Positions 51,575 to 59,129 of a stretch of 64,000 bases of DNA are shown here, piece by piece. Positions within the stretch are counted from its first letter, which is position 1. Each line of letters starts with the position of its first letter. The notes beneath the pieces were generated by a model. It was given only the letters and a program-made list of their open reading frames with translations, was not told where the DNA came from and ran no database searches. This DNA comes from Marinibaculum sp040216765 (GTDB lineage: Bacteria > Pseudomonadota > Alphaproteobacteria > Ferrovibrionales > Ferrovibrionaceae), in the NCBI GenBank assembly GCA_040216765.1, contig JAVJON010000070.1, forward strand, positions 62,001 through 126,000. Reading direction: 5' to 3'. Position numbers and translations under genes: made by a program.

Positions 51575-52706
51575 CGCGGACGCGGCTCCGCTGGAAGCGG
51601 AAGTCGCCGACCGAACGGACGTCTATTTCAAGAAGACCCGCGCCATCGTGGAGGCCTTCGGCGACCGCGAGGTCACCTATGCCGTCTTCATGCGGCGCCC
51701 GGTGATCTTCTGCCCGCGGCTGATGGTGGACTGGCTGCAGAAGATCGCGCGGGTGCGCGGCACCTCGTTCCGGGTGGATCCGCAATACGAGGAAGGCGCC
51801 TGGGTCGGCGCCGGCCAGCCGCTGGTCTACATCACCGGCTCGATGGCGCACCTGGTGGACCTGGAGACGCTCTACCTGCAGAAGCTGGGCCCACCCTGCG
51901 TGGCGGCCTACAACGCCTTCTCCATGTGCTGCGACCTGCCGAACGTGAAGTTCCTGGCGATGGACGCACGCCATTGCGCGGGCGCGGAGATGGCGGAGAT
52001 GATGGCCTATGCCGCCTCGGTCGGCAGTCGCGCCGCCCGCGAGGCGCGCAACGCCTGCGGCTTCATCGGCAATGCCACCGACGCCACCGCGCATTATTTC
52101 GGCAACGAGCGCGGTTTCGGCACCATGCCGCATGCGCTGATCGGCTATGCCGGCTCCACCGTGCGGGCCGCCGAGATGTTCGTCGAGCGCTTCCCGGCGG
52201 AATCCCTGACCGTGCTGGTCGACTATTTCGGCCAGGAGGTCACCGACGCGCTGGCGGTCTGCCGGCGCTTCCCCGACCTGGTGGAGGCCGGGCGGGTGGC
52301 GGTGCGGATCGACACCCATGGCAGCCGCTATCTGGAAGGGCTGGACCCCTACAGCTCCTACGCGGTGCTGGAGCGGCATGTGCCGAACGCGATCCAGCAG
52401 TACCGCACCTCCTCGGAGCTGCGCTGGCTGGTCGGCACCGGGGTCTCCGCCGCGGCGATCTACCACCTGCGCGAGGAGCTGGACGGCGCCGGCTTCCAGA
52501 AGGCCTCGATCGTCGCCTCTTCCGGCTTCTCGCCGGCGAAGTGCAAGGTGATGGCCTCGGTGCAGGCGCCGGTCGACATGATCGGCACCGGCTCCTACCT
52601 GCCGGAAAGCTGGACGGAGACCTACTGCACCGCCGACATCATCGCCTATGACGGCAAGGAGCAGGTCAAGGTCGGACGCGAGTTCCTGCTGAAGCGGCGG
52701 GGGTAG
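51537..52706 (+). CDS. Nicotinate phosphoribosyltransferase family protein
   Basis: This 389-residue NAPRTase/quinolinate-phosphoribosyltransferase-fold protein would make nicotinate mononucleotide for NAD salvage. The N-terminal strand set includes FRVDPQYEEGAWVGAGQPLVYITG. The phosphoribosyl part has KFLAMDARHCAGAEMAEMMAYA, IGNATDATAHYFG, GTMPHALIGYAGSTVRAAEMF, VRIDTHGSRY and VASSGFSPAKC, with IGTGSYLP near the end. It is a divergent subgroup of the family, so its base specificity is not certain. The GTG at 51537 has AAGGAGGA 5 bases upstream and lies within the DAHP synthase gene (38-bp overlap), a clear sign of coupling. It ends next to IS66 scars. Confidence 0.87.
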   Translation: MTVSAPVSLKPVDADAAPLEAEVADRTDVYFKKTRAIVEAFGDREVTYAVFMRRPVIFCPRLMVDWLQKIARVRGTSFRVDPQYEEGAWVGAGQPLVYITGSMAHLVDLETLYLQKLGPPCVAAYNAFSMCCDLPNVKFLAMDARHCAGAEMAEMMAYAASVGSRAAREARNACGFIGNATDATAHYFGNERGFGTMPHALIGYAGSTVRAAEMFVERFPAESLTVLVDYFGQEVTDALAVCRRFPDLVEAGRVAVRIDTHGSRYLEGLDPYSSYAVLERHVPNAIQQYRTSSELRWLVGTGVSAAAIYHLREELDGAGFQKASIVASSGFSPAKCKVMASVQAPVDMIGTGSYLPESWTETYCTADIIAYDGKEQVKVGREFLLKRRG

Positions 52707-52729
52707 GGGCGCGCGGCGGCGGCCGGCCT

Positions 52730-52879
52730 CTTCCAGTTCCAGGGCAGCAACTCGTCCAGCCGGTTTTGCGGCGTATCGGCGATGTGACCGAGCACATGAG
52801 CCAGCCAGGCCTGCGGGTCGCACTCGTTCGGCTTTGCACTGACGCTGAGGGTGTACATGAACGCGGCCCTGTCGCCGCC
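52730..52879 (-). pseudogene. IS66-family transposase remnant A (C-terminal end)
   Basis: The minus-strand reading gives about 50 codons ending LDELLPWNWK, with CDPQAWLAHVLGHIAD before it. This is the hallmark C-terminus of IS66-type transposases (Tn-like TnpC). The rest of the transposase, the accessory tnpA/tnpB genes and inverted repeats are gone, and the reading frame continues past the normal end into the neighbouring gene region. It faces away from remnant B, with 51 bp between them. Confidence 0.75.
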
Positions 52880-52930
52880 CGGTCGCAGCCGGCACACAGC
52901 CACGACTTCCGCTTATGCAACGATCTCCAT

Positions 52931-53131
52931 AACCGGAAGAACGCCCTTTTCGCCGGCCATAACGAAGGCGGACGCACCTGGGACCGTATCGCCTCCCTGA
53001 TCGAGACCGCCAAGCTCAACGGCGTCAAGCCCTACGCCCATCTCGAGACCACCCTGGAGGCGATCGACGCCAGCCGTCCGAAGGCCCCCATCTACGACCT
53101 GCTGCCATGGGCATTCAAGACAAACACCTGA
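52931..53131 (+). pseudogene. IS66-family transposase remnant B (C-terminal end)
   Basis: The plus-strand reading NRKNALFAGHNEGGRTWDRIAS, then LIETAKLNGVKPYAHL and YDLLPWAF before a stop at 53131, is the C-terminal ~67 residues of an IS66 transposase. It is a different subtype from remnant A (LLPWAF against LLPWNW; different inner sequence). No start, no catalytic core and no element ends are visible, so this is a dead fragment. It lies directly upstream of an AT-rich promoter-like stretch for the chemotaxis receptor. Confidence 0.78.
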
Positions 53132-53200
53132 GAGGGTTGGGCGGTGCACCGCTTACCATTGCTGAAGTTGGGGCCCTGATTCGGTTTATTTATCGCTCTT

Positions 53201-53229
53201 TTGGATAAGATATTTATTAAACGTAAATT
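53201..53229 (+). promoter_or_regulatory. Candidate sigma-70-type promoter of the chemotaxis receptor
   Basis: TTGGAT (53201-53206) and TAAATT (53224-53229) are separated by 17 bp within a strongly AT-rich 60-bp tract, about 97 bp upstream of the receptor start. Each box matches four of six consensus bases. No sigma-28 (TAAAGTTT-N11-GCCGATAA) site is evident. Confidence 0.3.
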
Positions 53230-53325
53230 TACCTATCGCACTTAAGAAACGGACTTTCAGGATCCGGACGGCGCCGTTGGGCGCATTCCGCGTTTTCTAG
53301 GCGATTCGGTAAAGGAATATGAATC

Positions 53326-55335
53326 ATGCGATTGAGCGATGTTCGCATCACCACAAAGACATTCGGCGGCTTCGGACTGGTGCTTCTTCTTCTGCTTCTG
53401 ATCGGCGGCGGCGCCGTGGTTGCGTTGTCAAGCAGCAGCGATCTGTTCCGCCAATATCGGGCGCTCGCGCGCGGGTCGAACGCGGCCGGCGCCGTGTCGG
53501 ATGCGATGATGGCGACCCGCCTGGACGTGAAGAATTTCGTGATCCGTGCCAATGCGGAAAGCATTGCCAAGGTCGAGGCCGGCGGCGTCGCCACCATGGA
53601 GGCCGCGAAGCGGGCCGAGGAGCTGGCGGTAACCCCTGAAGCCAAGCGGGTCGTGGCAGAGATCGTTGCCGGGCTCCAGAACTACAAGGCCACTTTTTCA
53701 CAGGTCACAGACCTGCAGGCGCAGCGCAACGAGGTCGTGAACGGTACCCTGAACAAGCTCGGCCCCGAGATCCGGAAACATCTGTCGGAGATCATGCAGA
53801 GCGCCTATCGCGACAGCGATGCGGCGGCGGCCTACCGGGCCGGGGCGACCCAGGAACAGCTTATGCTGACGCGCTACTACGCGCAGCGCTACCTGATCGA
53901 CAATCGGGAACAGGATTACTCCCGGATCGGCGAACATGGTGCAGCGATGAAGAAGGCCGCGGGCGAATTGCTTGCGGAACTGGAGAATCCCAAGCGACGG
54001 CAGCTGGCACAGGCCGTGATCGATGGTGGGGAGGACTATCTTGCCGCTGTCGAACGCGTCCACGGCATCATCTCCAAGCGCAACGACCTCATCGTCAACG
54101 GCCTGGACCGGATCGGTCCGGCCGTCATGGCGCAGGCCGGTCAGCTGGTCGGCATGGCCAAGGGCGAGCAGGACCGGCTGGGACCGGAGGCGGAGGCCAA
54201 CCTGTCGCAGGCGGTCACCCTGGTGATCGTCGCGGTGGCCGTCGCGTTGCTCATCGGGGCGGTGGCTGCCTGGTTTATCGGCACTGGGATCGCCCGCCCG
54301 GTCGGTGCCATGACGGCGGCCATGGCGCGACTGGCCGGCGGCGATAGATCCGTCGAGATCCCGGCGCAGGCGCAGAAGGACGAGGTCGGTGCCATGGCCG
54401 GCGCAGTCCAGGTCTTCAAGACCACAATGATCGAGTCTGAGCGGCTGGCCGCGGAACAGGCGGCGGCACAGCAGGCGCAGATCGAGCGGGCGGAGCGGCT
54501 GGAAGAGTTGACCGGACGTTTCGAGAGCGTGGTCAGCGAAGTGGTCCAGAGCCTGGCGAGCGCGGCGGACCAGATGGATGCAAGCGCCAGCTCGATGTCC
54601 GGCATTGCCGACCGCACCAGGACCGACGCCACCTCGGCGGCAGGGACCTCCACCCAGTCGTCCGCCAACGTGCAGACCGTGGCCTCGGCGGCAGAGGAAC
54701 TCTCCGGCTCGATCACCGAGATTGCCCGCCAAGTCGAACAATCCTCGGGGATTTCCCGCCGGGCCGTAGACCAGGCGGGCGAGACCCAGGACACGGTCCA
54801 GCAACTGGCCCGTGCGGCGGACCGGATCGGCGAGGTGGTCGGCCTGATTTCCGACATTGCCGAACAGACCAACCTGTTGGCGCTGAACGCCACGATCGAG
54901 GCGGCGCGCGCCGGCGAGGCGGGCAAGGGCTTCGCGGTAGTCGCGTCGGAAGTGAAGTCGCTGGCCACCCAGACAACCAAGGCCACCGGCGATATCGGTC
55001 AGCAGATCGCCGAGATCCAGAACGTGACCAAGGCGGCTGTTTCGGCGATCGAGCGCATCGCCGCAACCGTGGAAGAGGTGAACGGCATTGGCGGGTCGAT
55101 CGCCGCGGCGGTGGAGGAACAGACTGCGGCCACCAGCGAGATCGCCCGCAACGTGCAGGAGGCCGCAGCCGGCACACAGGATGTCACAGGGGTTCTGGGC
55201 GAACTGCAGGTCGGTGCTGACGAGACCAAGAATGCTGCCGACCAGCTGCAGGTCGCGGTCAGCGAGGTCAATGTCCGGACCCGATCCTTGCGGCAGGAGG
55301 TCGACGACTTCCTGGCAGGTGTGAAGGCAGCGTGA
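53326..55335 (+). CDS. Methyl-accepting chemotaxis protein with HBM-like sensor
   Basis: This 669-residue inner-membrane chemoreceptor has a first membrane segment at about 13-34 (FGGFGLVLLLLLLIGGGAVVAL). A helical periplasmic sensor of about 260 residues follows, whose two similar halves (NEVVNGTLNKLGPEIR; NDLIVNGLDRIGPAVM) match a helical bimodular fold. The second membrane segment is at about 300-322, then HAMP (GIARPVGAMTAAMARLAGGD). The long coiled-coil signalling domain carries the highly conserved hairpin IGEVVGLISDIAEQTNLLALNATIEAARAGEAGKGFAVVA. The C-terminus lacks the NWETF-type pentapeptide. The ATG at 53326 has AAAGGA upstream. The ligand is unknown. No other chemotaxis genes are adjacent, so it acts with a pathway encoded elsewhere. 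Confidence 0.93.
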   Translation: MRLSDVRITTKTFGGFGLVLLLLLLIGGGAVVALSSSSDLFRQYRALARGSNAAGAVSDAMMATRLDVKNFVIRANAESIAKVEAGGVATMEAAKRAEELAVTPEAKRVVAEIVAGLQNYKATFSQVTDLQAQRNEVVNGTLNKLGPEIRKHLSEIMQSAYRDSDAAAAYRAGATQEQLMLTRYYAQRYLIDNREQDYSRIGEHGAAMKKAAGELLAELENPKRRQLAQAVIDGGEDYLAAVERVHGIISKRNDLIVNGLDRIGPAVMAQAGQLVGMAKGEQDRLGPEAEANLSQAVTLVIVAVAVALLIGAVAAWFIGTGIARPVGAMTAAMARLAGGDRSVEIPAQAQKDEVGAMAGAVQVFKTTMIESERLAAEQAAAQQAQIERAERLEELTGRFESVVSEVVQSLASAADQMDASASSMSGIADRTRTDATSAAGTSTQSSANVQTVASAAEELSGSITEIARQVEQSSGISRRAVDQAGETQDTVQQLARAADRIGEVVGLISDIAEQTNLLALNATIEAARAGEAGKGFAVVASEVKSLATQTTKATGDIGQQIAEIQNVTKAAVSAIERIAATVEEVNGIGGSIAAAVEEQTAATSEIARNVQEAAAGTQDVTGVLGELQVGADETKNAADQLQVAVSEVNVRTRSLRQEVDDFLAGVKAA

Positions 55336-55389
55336 TCTTACCTGCAATGCCGTGATCGCCATCTCGTGGGCGACAGTATTGAGTAATCC

Positions 55390-55436
55390 GATCCCGCCAT
55401 CGTCGTTCCAGCAATGCGGAGCGACGATGGCGGATC
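55390..55436. terminator. Long hairpin after the chemotaxis receptor gene
   Basis: GATCCCGCCATCGTCG (55390-55405) pairs with CGACGATGGCGGATC (55422-55436) over a 16-base loop, giving 15 base pairs with one bulged C. It starts 55 bp after the receptor stop and could end its transcript or protect its 3' end. No T-run follows. Confidence 0.4.
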
Positions 55437-55541
55437 GTGGGCAACCGCGAGCCACCGGCCTTGTTCGTGTGCCGAATCCCGTATCGTCGTCGCAATTCCG
55501 GATCGGAAGGCTGGCACAGCTGCTGAAGTGGGGCCAAAAGA

Positions 55542-56114
55542 GTGTCTGAAATTGCCACTGATGAGTTGCCGCTGGGCCCTTCGTCCAAGGTTCATGCCGT
55601 GGCCCAGTCAACCACGATCAGAGCATTCATAGCCGCGTGGGAGATACTGCTTTCCCACAAGCTTGGTGACCTGCCGTCAAGAAGGGAACTGCAACCCAGG
55701 ATCATCAAGTCTTTCATGTCGTCGTGCTGGCTCTATTCCCGCAATTCAGAAGGAACTTTCTCCTGCATCCTGGCCGGAGATGCAGTGCGAGATTTCTGGA
55801 GGGCACCGACACGCGGGAGGAATCTGCAGGAGATCATACCGAATGGCGACCATATTGAGGTCCAGAACCGTCTTTCTTTGGCAATAGACGGCCAATACCT
55901 GATCCACAGTATCAATCGATCCGCAGGAAAGCACTATGCTGTTGTCGAGCGGATCTACGCCCCGTTAATGCGGGACCTAGACGGCATCGCCTACGTGTTC
56001 GGATGTTCTGACTACAATATGGGGCGCAAACGACCTTCCCGGACAGTTGCCCCGGAGAATGAAACTATGAATCTGTTCGACGCTTCTTCACTCGCATTGG
56101 TGGACGAAGAGTAA
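55542..56114 (+). CDS. PAS-domain protein (PAS_5-like), unknown role
   Basis: This 190-residue soluble protein resembles the PAS_5 group common in alphaproteobacteria. An N-terminal helix region reads AWEILLSHKLGDLPSRRELQP, followed by IKSFMSSCWLYSRNSEG, FSCILAGDAVRDFWRAPTRGRNLQEI, and a later beta set (YAVVERIYAPLMRDLDGIAYVFGC). There is no attached output domain, so it may work by binding a partner. Codon use is visibly less GC-rich than in the surrounding genes, which hints at recent arrival, in line with the nearby IS66 scars. The GTG at 55542 is used; the ribosome site is weak, so the start is uncertain. Confidence 0.62.
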   Translation: MSEIATDELPLGPSSKVHAVAQSTTIRAFIAAWEILLSHKLGDLPSRRELQPRIIKSFMSSCWLYSRNSEGTFSCILAGDAVRDFWRAPTRGRNLQEIIPNGDHIEVQNRLSLAIDGQYLIHSINRSAGKHYAVVERIYAPLMRDLDGIAYVFGCSDYNMGRKRPSRTVAPENETMNLFDASSLALVDEE

Positions 56115-56137
56115 CCGGCCGGTAGAGATCGCCAGCT

Positions 56138-56380
56138 CTATTCAGTTTTCGCCCGCCCAGCGATACGGGCTTCGTTCTCTCCGTGGATTTCGATGAGCTG
56201 GCCGAGCATCTCGATGCCGTAGTCGGTGAAGGCCGTCGTTCCATCCTCGCCGGTGGCGAAGATCCAGGGCGCGCCGTCCCCCGGCTCCATCTCGACGCTG
56301 ATGGCGTGGAGGAGTTCCTCGTCCTCGCCGAGCATCGCCGCGGCGCAGGCCAGGGTGTAGGCGCGGCTGTTCGCGGCCAA
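56138..56380 (-). CDS. Short unknown protein or truncated gene
   Basis: The minus-strand frame from about 56380 (TTG) gives 80 residues with protein-like composition: SRAYTLACAAAMLGEDEELLHA, then a MEPGDGAPWIFATGEDG beta turn and FTDYGIEMLGQLIEIHGE. Upstream in the same frame the sequence turns into arginine/proline-rich out-of-frame translation, and no ATG with a ribosome site exists. This could be the surviving 3' part of a longer gene whose 5' part was lost or frameshifted. I do not recognise the family. It ends 23 bp from the PAS-protein stop (convergent). Confidence 0.4.
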   Translation of the reverse strand: MAANSRAYTLACAAAMLGEDEELLHAISVEMEPGDGAPWIFATGEDGTTAFTDYGIEMLGQLIEIHGENEARIAGRAKTE

Positions 56381-56496
56381 GACTGGCCCTGCCGCAGGTT
56401 CCTGCTGAAGCGACGCACATTGCCGCCGTCCAGGTCGCCGCCCGCCGTCGTCGACAACGCGCAGCGGCGAATGACGGGCGGGCCCGGGGCGGCTCC

Positions 56497-56997
56497 CTAT
56501 TCGCAGGCCACGTGGAACCGGTAGCGGGGCGGGCCCTTCAGGCCGATATCGACCGTGCCGCGGGCGTTGCGATAGGCGCCAACGCCGCCAAGGATCGCCA
56601 CCTCGACCTCGTCCGGGCGATGCTCGGGGTTGTGGAAGTCGATGGCATAGTCGTGCAGGGCCCGGCCGAACATCACCCCCGCATCGTCCTGGAACACATG
56701 GTCGCTGATATAGGCGTCGCTGCGGGCATCGGTGGCGTTGCGGATCATCGTCGCCTGCCACATCGCCTCCCCGGCGACCTGGCCGTCGGCAGTGCGCATC
56801 ACCATGCGCCCGACCCGCGTGTCGGCCAATGTGGCGCCGTCCTTGCCATGGTCGACAGAGACGACCTTGCGTTCATGGCCTTCCAGCGCCGGCTCGCCGC
56901 ACAGCCCCTTGCTTTCGGCAAAGGCGGGGAGGACGGGAAGGGCGAGCATCGTCGCGAGGCCGAGCGCCGCGATCTTGATCCTGGTGCGAGGGGGCAT
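56497..56997 (-). CDS. Secreted dirigent/allene-oxide-cyclase-like barrel protein
   Basis: This 166-residue protein has a Sec signal peptide (about 1-27, KIAALGLATMLALPVLPAFA). The mature part reads as a small beta-barrel: KVVSVDHGKDGATLADTRVG, MWQATMIRNA, SDHVFQDDAGVMFGRALHDYAIDF, then AILGGVGAYRNARGTVDIG, the motif seen in allene oxide cyclase and dirigent-fold proteins, and YRFHVACE at the end. The two mature cysteines (LCGEP and VACE) could form a disulfide. The bacterial role is unknown. ATG 56997 is preferred, since AGGAG lies 6 bases upstream; ATG 57003 is immediately next to that site. Confidence 0.68.
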   Translation of the reverse strand: MPPRTRIKIAALGLATMLALPVLPAFAESKGLCGEPALEGHERKVVSVDHGKDGATLADTRVGRMVMRTADGQVAGEAMWQATMIRNATDARSDAYISDHVFQDDAGVMFGRALHDYAIDFHNPEHRPDEVEVAILGGVGAYRNARGTVDIGLKGPPRYRFHVACE

Positions 56998-57302
56998 GGG
57001 CATCTCCTGTGGTGCCGGCGGCATGCCCCAATCCATCGGCTGATGCCGGGATCGGGTATGTCCGACGGAAGAGGCCCGTCACGATCCTAGGTGCTTTCCT
57101 GCCGATGTCCAGCAGAAGGCACGCCGGGCGACGGTGCGATACGCCCCGGGACGTGTCCGCTGCCGTATCGCAACATGGTCTGCACGAAAGAGTCTTCGTC
57201 GCGTCACGATCCTGAAAACAGGCGGTCATGTTGCGTCTGTAGGTCTTCCGGCATGGCGCTTCGCCCGAAGCGTCGGTCTTTCCCAGGCTGGAGGGCAGCA
57301 CG
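56998..57302. promoter_or_regulatory. Divergent intergenic region with 12-bp direct repeat
   Basis: This 305-bp region lies between the barrel-protein gene (leftward) and the ABC substrate-binding gene (rightward). CGTCACGATCCT occurs at 57077-57088 and again at 57202-57213. No clear promoter boxes are visible. Short frames within it have no support. Confidence 0.35.
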
Positions 57303-58973
57303 ATGCTCCATTCACTCAGTCGGCGAACCCTGCTTGCGCTCGGTTTGTCGGCCGCCACATCCGTTGCGGCCTTGGCCGCCTTTGCCCCGGCCCGCGCGGC
57401 CGAGGACCCGCGCCCGGCCATCAAGGTGGCGGTGCAGCAGGTCGTCAATTCCGGTGCGCTGACCCCGCTGCGCGAGCAGAGCAATGTCGGTGCCCGGATC
57501 TTCCCGATGATCTACGCGCCGCTGATCGAACTCGACCGGCAGGGCGATTTGGCGCCGATCCCCGGCCTGGCCGAATCCTGGCGGCGGATCGACGACCGCA
57601 CCATCGAGCTGACCCTGCGGGAGGGCGCCACCTTCCACAATGGCGATCCGGTGACGGTCGAGGATGTGGTGTTCTCCTTCGGCCCGGAGCGGATGTTCGG
57701 CAACCTGCCGCCGGTCGGCCCCGACGGCAAGACCAGGACGGTCGCGGTCGAGGAAGCCAAGACCGTCGTCGGCGGCGGCCCGGAGCTGCCGCCGGAAGTC
57801 CCGGCGATCGCGCGCCGCCTCTGGCCGTCGCTGGAGAAGGTGGAGGTCGTCGACGACCGCACCGTCCGCTTCGTCAATGCGGTTCCCGACCTGACCATGG
57901 AAGGCCGGCTGGCCCGCTCCGGCTCGTCGGAGATCATCTCCAAGAAGGCCTTCCTGGCGGCAAAGGACTGGGCGAGCTGGGCGCAGCACCCGGTCAGCGC
58001 CGGCCCCTACAAGGTCAAGGAGTTCAAGCCCGACAACGTGCTGGTGCTGGAACCGCATGACGCCTATTTCCGCGGCAAGCAGCCGCTGAGCGAGGTCCGC
58101 TACCTGGTGGTGCCGGAGGTTTCGGCCCGGGTGAACGGCCTGCTGGCCGGCGACTACCAGTTCGTCAGCGACATCCCGCCCGACCAGATCGCCACCGTGG
58201 AGGCCGATCCCAGGTTCGAGATCGTCGGCGGCCCGGTGCTGAACCATCGCCTGATAGTGTTCGACAAGAACCACCCGCAGCTCGCCGATCCCAAGGTCCG
58301 CCAGGCGCTGACCCATGCCATCGACCGCGAGGCGATCGTCGAGGCGCTCTGGGGCGGCCGCACCAGCGTGCCGGCCGGCCTGCAATGGGAATATTACGAC
58401 GACATGTTCCACGCCGACTGGGCGGTTCCCGCGTTCGACATGGACCTGGCGAAGAAGCTGGTCGCCGAGAGCGGCTATGACGGCAGCCCGATCCCGTTCC
58501 GCGTGCTGAACAACTACTACACCAACCAGGTGCTGACGGCGCAGATCCTGGCCGAGGGCTGGAAGCAGGCCGGCCTGAACGTCGATCTGCAGATGCAGGA
58601 GAACTGGCAGCAGATCCTGAAGCGCGACGAGACCCGTGCGATCCGCGACTGGTCGAACTCCGCGCCGTTCAGCGACCCGGTCAGCTCGCTGGTCAACCAG
58701 CACGGGCCGAACGGCCTGCAGCAGCAGGGCGGCGAATGGACCAACGCGGAGTTCAACGAGCTGTCGGACCGGCTGGAGAAGTCCACCGACCCGGCAGAGC
58801 GCCGCGCCGCCTTCCGCCGCATGCTGGAGATCGCCGAGCGCGAAGACCCGGCCTTCACGGTGCTGCACCGGAACGTGGTGTTCTACGGCAAGCCCAAGGC
58901 GATCGCCTGGGACTGGTCGCCGACCTTCGCCATGGACTTCCGCGCCGGCAATATCCGCATGCCGGGCGAGTGA
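57303..58973 (+). CDS. ABC importer substrate-binding protein, peptide/nickel (SBP_bac_5) family
   Basis: This 556-residue periplasmic binding protein has an N-terminus SLSRRTLLALGLSAATSVAALAAFAPARAA. It is a signal peptide with a twin-arginine-like SRRTLL, so Tat export is possible. The mature protein shows PMIYAPLIELDRQGDLAPIPGLAESW, RTIELTLREGATFHNGDPVTVEDVVFS and RQALTHAIDREAIVEALWGG, as in DppA/OppA-type proteins. The length is normal. It heads an operon with two ATPases and two permeases and is followed by a strong hairpin, which could keep its mRNA level high relative to the membrane parts. The ligand is unknown; the downstream hydrolase suggests a phosphonate or phosphodiester compound rather than a peptide. 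Confidence 0.92.
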   Translation: MLHSLSRRTLLALGLSAATSVAALAAFAPARAAEDPRPAIKVAVQQVVNSGALTPLREQSNVGARIFPMIYAPLIELDRQGDLAPIPGLAESWRRIDDRTIELTLREGATFHNGDPVTVEDVVFSFGPERMFGNLPPVGPDGKTRTVAVEEAKTVVGGGPELPPEVPAIARRLWPSLEKVEVVDDRTVRFVNAVPDLTMEGRLARSGSSEIISKKAFLAAKDWASWAQHPVSAGPYKVKEFKPDNVLVLEPHDAYFRGKQPLSEVRYLVVPEVSARVNGLLAGDYQFVSDIPPDQIATVEADPRFEIVGGPVLNHRLIVFDKNHPQLADPKVRQALTHAIDREAIVEALWGGRTSVPAGLQWEYYDDMFHADWAVPAFDMDLAKKLVAESGYDGSPIPFRVLNNYYTNQVLTAQILAEGWKQAGLNVDLQMQENWQQILKRDETRAIRDWSNSAPFSDPVSSLVNQHGPNGLQQQGGEWTNAEFNELSDRLEKSTDPAERRAAFRRMLEIAEREDPAFTVLHRNVVFYGKPKAIAWDWSPTFAMDFRAGNIRMPGE

Positions 58974-59009
58974 GCGATGCGGTCCCTGCTGACCAGCAGG
59001 CCGGGCAGG

Positions 59010-59041
59010 GTGGCAGCCGCGGATCCGTCCGCGGCTGCCAC
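59010..59041 (+). promoter_or_regulatory. Perfect 14-bp intercistronic stem-loop
   Basis: GTGGCAGCCGCGGA (59010-59023) pairs perfectly with TCCGCGGCTGCCAC (59028-59041) over a TCCG loop. It lies 37 bp after the substrate-binding protein stop and 89 bp before the preferred ATPase start. Such structures after binding-protein genes typically block 3' decay or attenuate read-through, so the binding protein is made in excess. No T-run follows, which favours stabilisation or partial attenuation over full termination. Confidence 0.62.
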
Positions 59042-59129
59042 GACCGGCCGGCGCCCGGCCGCCGAGCGGCTGGGACTGACTGACGGCCGCCGCAGCCGGG
59101 CATTGCCCGGCTGGTCGGCGGATGAGGCA

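Noticed and set aside
58977..59129. 51-residue N-terminal extension of the DppD-like ATPase
   Set aside because: Basic and non-homologous, crosses a perfect stem-loop; ATG 59130 has a GAGG site and gives the normal length.
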